Source: Chloroflexota bacterium
GTDB taxonomy: Bacteria; Chloroflexota; Limnocylindria; QHBO01
Assembly: GCA_005880165.1 (NCBI GenBank)
Contig: VBJP01000121.1
Location: 1 to 7,882 of the forward strand
DNA: 7,882 nt
Direction: 5' to 3'
The notes below the pieces were generated by a model that saw only the letters and a program-made list of their open reading frames with translations, did no database searches and had not been told where the DNA came from. The position numbers were made by a program, and so were the translations under genes. This document shows, one piece after another, positions 1 to 4,752 of this stretch. Within the stretch, counting starts at the first letter, position 1. Each line of letters starts with the position of its first letter.

Positions 1-166
1 TCTCGACCTTGTAGGTCTGGGTCGGTGGGGTGTGGTGATACAGCAGGCTGGCGCGCCCGGCGAACCCCTCGACCCCGAACAGCTCCTCCGCGTACAGGGA
101 CCCGTCCGGCTTGCGGAACTGGGTGTGCCGCTTGTGCGGCACGTCGCCGCGCTGGACGTAGAACAT
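1..166 (-). CDS. hmgA: Homogentisate 1,2-dioxygenase, N-terminal part (cut by window edge)
   Basis: Only the first 55 codons are inside the window; the rest lies beyond base 1. The protein begins MFYVQRGDVPHKRHTQF and continues with RKPDGSLYAEELFG and SLLYHHTPPTQ. This matches the conserved start of bacterial homogentisate 1,2-dioxygenase (the KRHTQFR-PDG-LYAEEL-G-EGF pattern), the cytosolic Fe(II) enzyme that opens the ring of homogentisate to maleylacetoacetate in tyrosine and phenylalanine breakdown. The Fe ligands lie far downstream and cannot be checked. The start at 166 is chosen because the ATG at 176 is in another frame. A TAGAAT box ends 8 nt before this ATG with no good Shine-Dalgarno, which fits a leaderless message. 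The gene is divergent from the VOC gene. A fumarylacetoacetase-family gene, a later step of the same pathway, lies at 6225-7262. Confidence 0.88.
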   Translation of the reverse strand, partial: MFYVQRGDVPHKRHTQFRKPDGSLYAEELFGVEGFAGRASLLYHHTPPTQTYKVE

Positions 167-174
167 GTGCCGCC

Positions 175-180
175 ATTCTA
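175..180 (-). promoter_or_regulatory. Putative -10 box (TAGAAT) of hmgA
   Basis: TAGAAT read on the minus strand matches the TANNNT form of a -10 element and ends 8 nt before the hmgA ATG. Transcription would then start at or next to the start codon. I see no -35 consensus at 16-18 nt spacing. The call rests on the box, its spacing and similar arrangements elsewhere in the window. Confidence 0.45.
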
Positions 181-221
181 GGCGGCGGTAGTCGCATCTC
201 CGCCACGGCCCCGGCCGGTCG

Positions 222-233
222 AAGGAGCAGAAT
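222..233 (+). promoter_or_regulatory. Start-proximal signals of the VOC gene: AAGGAG and CAGAAT
   Basis: AAGGAG (222-227) is a good Shine-Dalgarno sequence but sits 13 nt from the ATG at 241, longer than the usual 5-9. CAGAAT (228-233) is a -10-like hexamer 7 nt before the ATG. Only one of the two can be the working signal: a long-spaced ribosome site on a leadered mRNA, or a -10 giving a leaderless mRNA. The sequence does not decide between them. Confidence 0.3.
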
Positions 234-240
234 TGCCGAT

Positions 241-729
241 ATGACCTTTACCGTGACCCGCCTGAACCATGCGGTGCTCTTCGTCCGCGAGGTGGATCGC
301 GCGGCCGAGTTCTACCACCGGGTCTTCGGCTTCGAGGAGCTCGAGCGACCCGCGGGCATGCGCGCCGCGTTCATGCGCGCGCCTGGCGGTGAGAACCACC
401 ACGACCTCGGCCTCTTCGAGGTGGGTGCCACGGCACCGCGCCCGATGCGCGGCTCGGTTGGCCTCTACCACCTCGCCTGGGAGGTCGCGACCATCGAGGA
501 CCTGGCGCGCGCCCAGGGCGCGCTCGCGGAGGCCGGTGCACTCTCCGGCGCGAGCGATCACGGCGTGAGCAAGTCCCTCTACGGCCGCGACCCAGACGGG
601 CACGAGTTCGAGGTGATGTGGCGGGTCCCACGCGAGGCGTGGGGCGAGCTCGAGAACCAGGCCCCGATCCTTCCGCTCGACCTCGAGAAGGAGCTTGCGC
701 GCTGGGGAGCCGGCGCCTCCGTCGAGTAG
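241..729 (+). CDS. VOC-superfamily (glyoxalase/extradiol dioxygenase fold) protein
   Basis: This is a 162-residue cytosolic protein with two beta-alpha-beta-beta-beta modules of the vicinal oxygen chelate fold. Module 1 opens with LNHAVLFVREVDRAAEFY (His10) and carries GLFEVG (Glu60). Module 2 opens with GLYHLAWEV (His77) and ends in DPDGHEFEVMW (Glu124), the usual end of catechol 2,3-dioxygenase/CatE-like members. His10, Glu60, His77 and Glu124 are the likely metal ligands by family analogy. The start at 241 is chosen because the fold begins directly after it; an open frame continues upstream to base 25 but runs across the hmgA start and looks like shadow sequence. The substrate is not predictable. 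Divergent pairing with hmgA hints at aromatic-compound metabolism, but this family also includes glyoxalases and fosfomycin-resistance-type enzymes. It is too short for 4-hydroxyphenylpyruvate dioxygenase. Its stop lies 4 nt from the convergent S8 peptidase stop. Confidence 0.85.
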   Translation: MTFTVTRLNHAVLFVREVDRAAEFYHRVFGFEELERPAGMRAAFMRAPGGENHHDLGLFEVGATAPRPMRGSVGLYHLAWEVATIEDLARAQGALAEAGALSGASDHGVSKSLYGRDPDGHEFEVMWRVPREAWGELENQAPILPLDLEKELARWGAGASVE

Positions 730-733
730 GGGG

Positions 734-1561
734 TCAGTTGCTCCGCTCGTTGTTCGCAACGGCAGCCAGGATTGCCTTCACCTCGAACGGCGTCAGACCC
801 GGGTGCTTCGACAGCAGCAGGGCCACGAGCGCGGTGATGTGCGGCGCGGCAAACGAGTTGCCGGTGGCCACGGTCATGCCGCCGTCGCGCCAGGCGACAG
901 GCACGTCAACGCCCCACGCCCCGAACTCGACCGGCGGCTTGGGGTTGTAGAAGAACCGCCACGGATCCGGATCGCCGTGCGCCGCGACGCTGATCACCGA
1001 GCTGAACAGCGACGGGTAGCTGGGGCCGGGCACGTTGTTCGCGGCGCTCACCAGCACCACGCCCTTGAAATAGGCCTCGTCGGCGAGCTCGTGGAAGACC
1101 GGAAAGAGGGCGTCGCTCTTGCTCGACAGGCTCAGGTTGGCGACGCGCACGGGTCGCTGGATCGCGTTGTCGAGGGCCTCGGCGAAGGCCGCTCCCTTCC
1201 CCTTGAGGTCTGAGCCAAGCACCCGGATGGAGATCAGGTCGACCAGCGGAGCCATGCCCGCGATGATGCCCGCGCAGGCGGTGCCGTGGCCGAAGAGGTC
1301 GCCGCCGACGGGATCGCGCACCGTCTTCGCCTCGCCGCCCTGGAGCTCGATCGACCAGCTCTCCTTGAGGCGGCCTCTGACGGCGGGGTGATCGCCTTCC
1401 ACCCCGGAGTCGATGATCGCCACGCTGATTCCTTCGCCAGTCGCGCCGCCAAAGGCCCACTCGCGGTCGATCGTCTCGAGGGCGGGGAGGCGCGTCAGGC
1501 CCTGGCGGGTGTCCGGATTGAATGGCTCGGACCAGGCGGGCAGCTCCTCAATGGATGGCAT
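734..1561 (-). CDS. Subtilisin-like (S8) serine peptidase, apparently intracellular
   Basis: The protein has 275 residues and a full S8 catalytic set: Asp51 in SVAIIDSGVEGDHP, His92 in FGHGTACAGIIAG, the oxyanion Asn near 176 in LVSAANN, and nucleophile Ser236 in TGNSFAAPHITAL. There is no signal peptide and no room for an I9-type propeptide; about 43 residues precede the first catalytic strand. It is therefore a minimal domain that probably acts in the cytosol. The usual oxyanion AAGN reads AANN and the usual GTSMAAPH reads GNSFAAPH; both are tolerated variants, so activity is expected. It is the last gene of a three-gene cassette, starting 7 nt after the GAF-protein stop with no clear Shine-Dalgarno, so translation is probably coupled. 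Genomic pairing makes the repeat protein upstream a candidate substrate; this is inference. Some peptide-maturation pathways (for example cyanobactins) use S8 enzymes, but no cyclase-specific insertion is recognisable here. Confidence 0.93.
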   Translation of the reverse strand: MPSIEELPAWSEPFNPDTRQGLTRLPALETIDREWAFGGATGEGISVAIIDSGVEGDHPAVRGRLKESWSIELQGGEAKTVRDPVGGDLFGHGTACAGIIAGMAPLVDLISIRVLGSDLKGKGAAFAEALDNAIQRPVRVANLSLSSKSDALFPVFHELADEAYFKGVVLVSAANNVPGPSYPSLFSSVISVAAHGDPDPWRFFYNPKPPVEFGAWGVDVPVAWRDGGMTVATGNSFAAPHITALVALLLSKHPGLTPFEVKAILAAVANNERSN

Positions 1562-1568
1562 CGGTCCG

Positions 1569-2366
1569 TCACCGGAACCTGGCGCGGCCGCGGTGTGCTC
1601 GGTGTTCGGCGACCACGCGGAGGATGTCGCCGACCAGGTCGAGCTCGCTCTCGCCCAGGTCGCGGAGGCGACTCACCTCGTCGACCAGCGCCCAGAACGG
1701 AGTCTCCTCGTTCACGTCGAGCTCGCTGGCGACGGCGGACACCAGGGCCTCGACCTGGTCTGCGGTGAGCTCGGACTCCACCTGGCGCAACGAGCTGGCG
1801 ATGAGGCTCGGCAGGTCGCGCTGGACGCGGGTGGCGGCGATGGCAGCGGCCGCCTGGCTGGCGAAGACGGCCAGGAGCTCCATGTCGCGCATGGTGAACG
1901 AAGGAGCCGAATGCTTGTCGAGAACCTGGAGGACGCCCACCGTCTCCGTCCCGTTCACGAGCGGCACCGCCGCGATCGAGCGCGGGACGTATCCGGTCTT
2001 CTCTGCCACGGCGCGGTCCCAGCGTGGATCGGCGGCCACGTCGGACAGGGCGAGGGATTCGCCGGTCGAGTACACGTAGCCGGCGATGCCCTGGTTGGGC
2101 GCGACCGACATGCCGACGGCGCCGGCGCCCTTTGGGCCGGAGGCAACGCGGTACTCGAGGCGCTCAGGATTTCTCTCGAAGAGGGCGATCGATGCCGCCT
2201 CCGCCTCGAAGAGACGCACCGTGGCGTCGACGATCGACTGGAGGAGGCGAACCTCGACCTCTGGCTGGAAGCGGCTGGCGACAACACCACGCCGCGCCGC
2301 TTCCCGGAAGGTCAGCAGCGCGGCGTTGAGGGTCGGATCGGTGGAGTCCCTGGAGGGCGGCCCCAT
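1569..2366 (-). CDS. GAF-domain protein with helical C-terminal tail
   Basis: The protein has 265 residues. After a helical N-terminus (about 11-37), a GAF domain spans roughly 38-180: LLQSIVDATVRLFEAEAASIALFE, then GMSVAPNQGIAGYVYSTGESLALSDVAADPRW, then SIAAVPLVNGTETVGVLQVLDK, closing with the helix of MELLAVFASQAAAAIA. GAF domains bind cyclic nucleotides or other small ligands, or act as dimerising sensors. No Cys cluster or NKFDE motif is visible, so the ligand is unknown. Residues 181-265 are a charged, probably all-helical tail with no kinase, cyclase or DNA-binding motif; it may mediate protein contact. The ATG at 2366 follows the stop of the repeat-protein gene by 3 nt (TGATCGATG), and the S8 gene starts 7 nt after its own stop. 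This argues for one transcript and a shared job with both neighbours, perhaps sensing a condition that controls peptidase or repeat protein. Confidence 0.88.
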   Translation of the reverse strand: MGPPSRDSTDPTLNAALLTFREAARRGVVASRFQPEVEVRLLQSIVDATVRLFEAEAASIALFERNPERLEYRVASGPKGAGAVGMSVAPNQGIAGYVYSTGESLALSDVAADPRWDRAVAEKTGYVPRSIAAVPLVNGTETVGVLQVLDKHSAPSFTMRDMELLAVFASQAAAAIAATRVQRDLPSLIASSLRQVESELTADQVEALVSAVASELDVNEETPFWALVDEVSRLRDLGESELDLVGDILRVVAEHRAHRGRARFR

Positions 2367-2369
2367 CGA

Positions 2370-2735
2370 TCAGAGGCCAGCGGTCATGAGGCGGTTAGCG
2401 ATCCTCTGTCGGGGGGTCGACGTGTCCTCACCCTCGGCCTTGGCGATCTTCGCGACCCTGGCGATGTTTCCGCCGGTCCGCTCGCTGTCAGCCCTGGCGA
2501 TCTTGGCGATGTGGCCTGACGTGTCCTCGCCCTCGGCCTTGGCGACCTTGGCCACCTTGGCGACCTTGGCGACCTTGGCGCTGTGGCCCTCGGTGTCGTC
2601 CTGGTCGATCTTGGCGATCTTCGCGATCTTGGCGATCTTCGCGATGTGACCCTCGGTGTCGTCGTCGTCGATCTTGGCGATCTTGGCGATCTTGGCGATC
2701 TTTGCGATGCCCTTGTCCGGTCCGCTGCTGGCCAT
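2370..2735 (-). CDS. IAK-tripeptide repeat protein with acidic DTxGH spacers (unknown function)
   Basis: I do not recognise this 121-residue protein. After MASSGPDKG come five units, each a run of [I/V/S]-A-[K/R] tripeptides followed by a 9-residue spacer: unit 1 (residues 10-30) four triplets + IDDDDTEGH; unit 2 (31-51) four + IDQDDTEGH; unit 3 (52-75) five + AEGEDTSGH; unit 4 (76-90) two + ADSERTGGN; unit 5 (91-108) three + AEGEDTSTP. A tail RQRIANRLMTAGL follows. Spacer Thr6 is invariant, positions 2 and 4 are always acidic, and Gly8 is kept in four of five. By count there are 18 triplets, 17 Lys, 6 Arg and 18 Asp/Glu, and no Cys, Trp, Tyr or Phe. No signal peptide or membrane span is visible. 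The ATG at 2735 is chosen over an in-frame start near 2909 because AGAGAGGA stands about 5 nt upstream of it and the longer version would overlap the Crp/Fnr gene. It heads the cassette with the GAF and S8 genes. Possible roles are a multi-core peptide precursor, a nucleic-acid or polyanion binder, or a repeat scaffold. Confidence 0.8.
   Translation of the reverse strand: MASSGPDKGIAKIAKIAKIAKIDDDDTEGHIAKIAKIAKIAKIDQDDTEGHSAKVAKVAKVAKVAKAEGEDTSGHIAKIARADSERTGGNIARVAKIAKAEGEDTSTPRQRIANRLMTAGL
2412..2708 (-). repeat. Nested tandem repeat: 9-bp triplet-codon units within 45-72 bp higher-order units
   Basis: The whole block lies inside the IAK-repeat gene. The basic unit is 9 bp, read ATC-GCC-AAG on the minus strand, with variants GTC-GCC-AAG and ATC-GCG-AAG. 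Five higher-order units sit at 2646-2708 (63 bp), 2583-2645 (63 bp), 2511-2582 (72 bp), 2466-2510 (45 bp) and 2412-2465 (54 bp). Every unit length is a multiple of 9, so size changes never break the protein register. Units 1 and 2 are the most alike and units 4 and 5 the most diverged, which suggests the promoter-proximal copies duplicated most recently. Confidence 0.9.
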
Positions 2736-2740
2736 TTGGT

Positions 2741-2748
2741 TCCTCTCT
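2741..2748 (-). promoter_or_regulatory. Shine-Dalgarno of the IAK-repeat gene
   Basis: AGAGAGGA read on the minus strand sits about 5 nt before the ATG at 2735. It is the clearest ribosome binding site in the window and decides the start of the repeat gene. It contrasts with the probable leaderless starts of several neighbours. Confidence 0.6.
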
Positions 2749-2837
2749 TCCCTTTCGGGGTGGTTGTCTACCCGTTGAGTGCTGGATTCGATGTGGGGAG
2801 CGTACGACGGGGCCGCAAGTGGCCGCAGCGAGTCTGC

Positions 2838-2854
2838 GACATGGGCGATGTCAA
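2838..2854 (-). promoter_or_regulatory. Candidate operator/-35 upstream of the IAK cassette
   Basis: The perfect inverted repeat GACAT-N5-ATGTC (2838-2852) overlaps a consensus -35 hexamer, TTGACA, read on the minus strand at 2854-2849. The octamer GCGACATG occurs here (2836-2843) and again at 2859-2866, 23 bp apart. A regulator bound to the palindrome would cover the -35. No convincing -10 is present at 16-18 nt spacing, so the promoter itself is weakly supported. The half-site differs from the E. coli Crp TGTGA half-site. The site lies in the 139-nt gap between the Crp/Fnr stop and the repeat-gene start. Confidence 0.3.
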
Positions 2855-2874
2855 CTTGGCGACATGCACGCCCA

Positions 2875-3570
2875 TCACCGTGCTGCCCGCCTGGCGAGGG
2901 CCGCGGCATCGGTCACCGTGAGAGTATCGCGCTCGATACGGACCAGGCCATCCGAGATCAGGCCGCCCAGGAGCTTGTTCACGCTCTGGCGGGTGCCTCC
3001 GATCATCGCCGCAAGGTCCGATTGCGTATACGGCCAGTCGAGTGCGACCTCCCCGTTGGTCGCTGGCGTCGCCTGCTCGCTCAGCTGCACGAGGCGCCGC
3101 GCCAGCCGGCCCGCCAGGTCCAGGAAATGGAGCTCCTCCACGTGGCCGGTGAGGCGTCGCAGCTCCGCGACCAGGGCTGCCAGGAGGGCGTCGCGCAGCT
3201 CGGTGTGCGCGTTGAGCAGCTCCATGAAGACCGATCGCGAGAGCAGCAGCGTCTCCGTCGGCTCGATGGCGGTGGCCGTAGCGGAGCGCGGCTGGCCGTC
3301 GAGCAGCGCCAGCTCTCCGAAGAAATCCGGGGGATGCAGGGTGGCGATGATCGCCTCGTCCCCTTCCGCGGAGGGAAGCACGATCTTCACCGAGCCCGAG
3401 GCGATGATGTGCAGCGAGTCCCCGGCATCGCCCTGGTGGAAGATCACCTCGTTGCGCCGAAATCGACGAATGCGCAGATGGTTGGCCACCGCCTCGAGGA
3501 CGCCACTCTCGCAGCCGAAGAAGAGAGGACATTGGCGGAGGCTGTCGATCGCGAACCGATCGTCGGTCAT
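2875..3570 (-). CDS. Crp/Fnr-family transcription regulator
   Basis: The protein has 231 residues from the ATG at 3570. Residues about 12-125 form a cyclic-nucleotide-binding beta-roll: LRQCPLFFGCESGVLEAVANHL, VIFHQGDAGDSLHIIASGSVKI, and the phosphate-binding cassette FFGELALLDGQPRSATA (Glu86, Arg96, Ser97), the pattern of members that bind cAMP or cGMP. A dimer helix (about 115-145) leads to a winged helix-turn-helix: YTQSDLAAMIGGTRQSVNKLLGGLISDGLV at about 181-210, with the recognition helix around TRQSVNKLL. It lacks the Fe-S cysteines of Fnr. An in-frame ATG at 3591 would add seven residues; 3570 is preferred because GGGAGGGG lies about 11 nt upstream of it, but this is not certain. It is divergent from the deacetylase gene and upstream of the IAK cassette, both possible targets. 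A nucleotide cyclase gene at 7329 could supply its ligand. Confidence 0.92.
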   Translation of the reverse strand: MTDDRFAIDSLRQCPLFFGCESGVLEAVANHLRIRRFRRNEVIFHQGDAGDSLHIIASGSVKIVLPSAEGDEAIIATLHPPDFFGELALLDGQPRSATATAIEPTETLLLSRSVFMELLNAHTELRDALLAALVAELRRLTGHVEELHFLDLAGRLARRLVQLSEQATPATNGEVALDWPYTQSDLAAMIGGTRQSVNKLLGGLISDGLVRIERDTLTVTDAAALARRAAR

Positions 3571-3612
3571 CGAAGCGGGGACCCCTCCCATGCGCTCACG
3601 GCGCGGGCCGCG

Positions 3613-3624
3613 CCAGATATCTGG
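3613..3624. promoter_or_regulatory. 12-bp perfect palindrome in the crp/deacetylase intergenic region
   Basis: CCAGATATCTGG is a perfect 12-bp palindrome between the predicted -10 box of the Crp/Fnr gene and its start codon. A dimeric regulator bound here would block elongation or initiation, so autoregulation is possible. A 12-bp palindrome can also occur by chance. No second copy was seen in the window. Confidence 0.3.
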
Positions 3625-3639
3625 GCCGCAGTGCAGCGC

Positions 3640-3668
3640 AGTGTAGCGGCGTGGGGGACGTCTGACGA
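3640..3668 (-). promoter_or_regulatory. Putative promoter of the Crp/Fnr gene
   Basis: On the minus strand, TCGTCA (3668-3663, four of six matches to TTGACA) is followed after exactly 17 nt by TACACT (3645-3640). This would give a 5' leader of roughly 60 nt to the ATG at 3570, containing the 12-bp palindrome. It is divergent from, and partly overlapping in position with, the deacetylase promoter. Confidence 0.4.
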
Positions 3669-3676
3669 GGCATCGG

Positions 3677-3682
3677 TACACT
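3677..3682 (+). promoter_or_regulatory. Putative -10 box (TACACT) of the deacetylase gene
   Basis: TACACT matches TANNNT and ends 8 nt before the GTG at 3691. A transcript would begin at or next to that GTG, and no Shine-Dalgarno is found nearby. The same hexamer serves the divergent Crp/Fnr promoter. No strong -35 is present; GGGACG at 16 nt spacing matches only three positions. Confidence 0.45.
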
Positions 3683-3690
3683 GCTGCCCC

Positions 3691-4752
3691 GTGCCTTTGC
3701 AGCTTCCGGTGGTCACCTCACCGGCGCATCTCGCCCACGATGGCCTTCTAGAGGTGATGGGTGGCCGCCCCGTCCCCTGCTACGAGAAGCCGGAGCGCAT
3801 CTCCGCGATCGAGCGCGCACTGATGGATACGGGTGGCCATCGGTTCATGCCGGTGCGCGAGCACGGCCTGCGACCCATCACCGACGTCCACGAGCCAGCC
3901 CTGGTCGACCTGCTCGAGCATGTCTGGACCGATGCCATCGCGTCGGGCGCCACCGATGGCGCCGCTCCGCTCATTCCGGACACATTCCTGGTCGGCCCCC
4001 TGGCCGCCGGTGGCTTCGGCGGGGAAGGGACTGCGAGGCCGGCGCGGCTCGGCGCGCACTGCCTCGACACCGCGACACCGATCGTGGCGGGCACCTACCT
4101 GGCGGCACGGGCCGCGGTCGACGTGGCGCTGACCGCCGCGGAGATCGTGCTCGACGGCGAATCGCTGGCTTACGGCCTCTGCCGGCCTCCCGGTCATCAC
4201 GCGGCGCAGGCGATGTACGGCGGGTACTGCTTCTTCAACAACGCCGCGATCGTGGCCGAGCACCTCTGCGGCACCGGCGCCACCCGCGTGGCGATCCTGG
4301 ACATCGACTACCACCACGGCAACGGCACGCAGCAGATCTTCTGGGAGCGCAGCGATGTGCTCTACGTCTCGCTCCACGCCGACCCGGCGCGGGCCTATCC
4401 CTACTTCTCCGGCCACGCCGAGGAGACCGGCGGCGGGCCAGGCCGGGGTTTCAACCGCAACTTCCCGCTGCCGGCCGGCACGCGCGTCGACGCCTATGCG
4501 GCAGCCCTGGATGAGGCCTGCGCGACCATCACCGACCTCGATCCCGATGCGCCCCTCGTCGTCTCGCTCGGGTTCGACACCTACGAGCGCGATCCCATCG
4601 GCGACCTCGCCCTCACGACCGATGACTACGCGCGCATCGGCGCCATGATCGCGGGGCTGAACCGGCCCACGGTGCTCCTGCAGGAGGGTGGCTACGCCAT
4701 CGACGCGATCGGCGCCAATGCGGTGAGCTTCCTCTCCGGGTTCGGTGCCTAG
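3691..4752 (+). CDS. Acetylpolyamine amidohydrolase / histone-deacetylase family protein
   Basis: This 353-residue zinc hydrolase has the full HDAC/APAH signature: CRPPGHHA (catalytic His169-His170), CFFNNAAI, DIDYHHGNGTQ (zinc ligands Asp206 and His208), SLHADP, SLGFDTYERDP (third ligand Asp296) and QEGGYA (transition-state Tyr335). The N-terminal GGRPVPCYEKPERISAIERAL resembles acetylpolyamine amidohydrolases rather than eukaryotic HDACs. Likely reaction: removal of acetyl from acetylated polyamines or related acyl amines in the cytosol; protein acetyl-lysine is an alternative substrate. The GTG at 3691 is chosen because it retains the first beta-strand (PVVTSPAHLAHDG) and follows a TACACT box by 8 nt; an ATG at 3757 would lose that strand. 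It is divergent from the Crp/Fnr gene, and its stop shares CTAG with the convergent dehydratase gene. Confidence 0.93.
   Translation: MPLQLPVVTSPAHLAHDGLLEVMGGRPVPCYEKPERISAIERALMDTGGHRFMPVREHGLRPITDVHEPALVDLLEHVWTDAIASGATDGAAPLIPDTFLVGPLAAGGFGGEGTARPARLGAHCLDTATPIVAGTYLAARAAVDVALTAAEIVLDGESLAYGLCRPPGHHAAQAMYGGYCFFNNAAIVAEHLCGTGATRVAILDIDYHHGNGTQQIFWERSDVLYVSLHADPARAYPYFSGHAEETGGGPGRGFNRNFPLPAGTRVDAYAAALDEACATITDLDPDAPLVVSLGFDTYERDPIGDLALTTDDYARIGAMIAGLNRPTVLLQEGGYAIDAIGANAVSFLSGFGA

Noticed and set aside
25..240. N-terminal extension of the VOC protein
   Set aside because: The extension is Arg/Ala-rich antisense of hmgA, and the VOC fold starts directly after the ATG at 241.
1413..2519. Plus-strand open frame of 368 codons opposite the S8, GAF and repeat genes
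   Set aside because: It has no recognisable domain and lies antisense to three genes with clear domains or repeats; typical GC-rich shadow frame.
2412..2708. CRISPR-like or intergenic tandem repeat array
   Set aside because: The repeat is 9 bp with no unique spacers of constant length, and it reads as a clean open frame with its own ribosome site; it is coding repeat sequence.
734..2735. Cyanobactin, lanthipeptide or sactipeptide cluster
   Set aside because: The repeat protein has no Cys and no recognisable leader, and there is no YcaO, LanM, radical SAM or ATP-grasp gene in the window; only a general processed-peptide hypothesis can be kept.
2810..2824. Rho-independent terminator after the Crp/Fnr gene
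   Set aside because: Only a four-pair GGCC stem with no following T run on the minus strand; not convincing.
2736..2909. Longer version of the repeat protein starting near 2909
   Set aside because: The extra 58 residues have no repeat character, overlap the end of the Crp/Fnr gene and contain the putative operator; the ATG at 2735 has a strong Shine-Dalgarno.
2086..2921. Plus-strand open frames giving LGDLGDL- or ATLATL-type repeats
   Set aside because: These are mirror images of the 9-bp repeat, which keeps all frames open. They lack ribosome sites and overlap three real minus-strand genes.
2779..3690. N-terminal extension of the deacetylase
   Set aside because: The open frame is antisense to the whole Crp/Fnr gene; the deacetylase domain begins just after the GTG at 3691.
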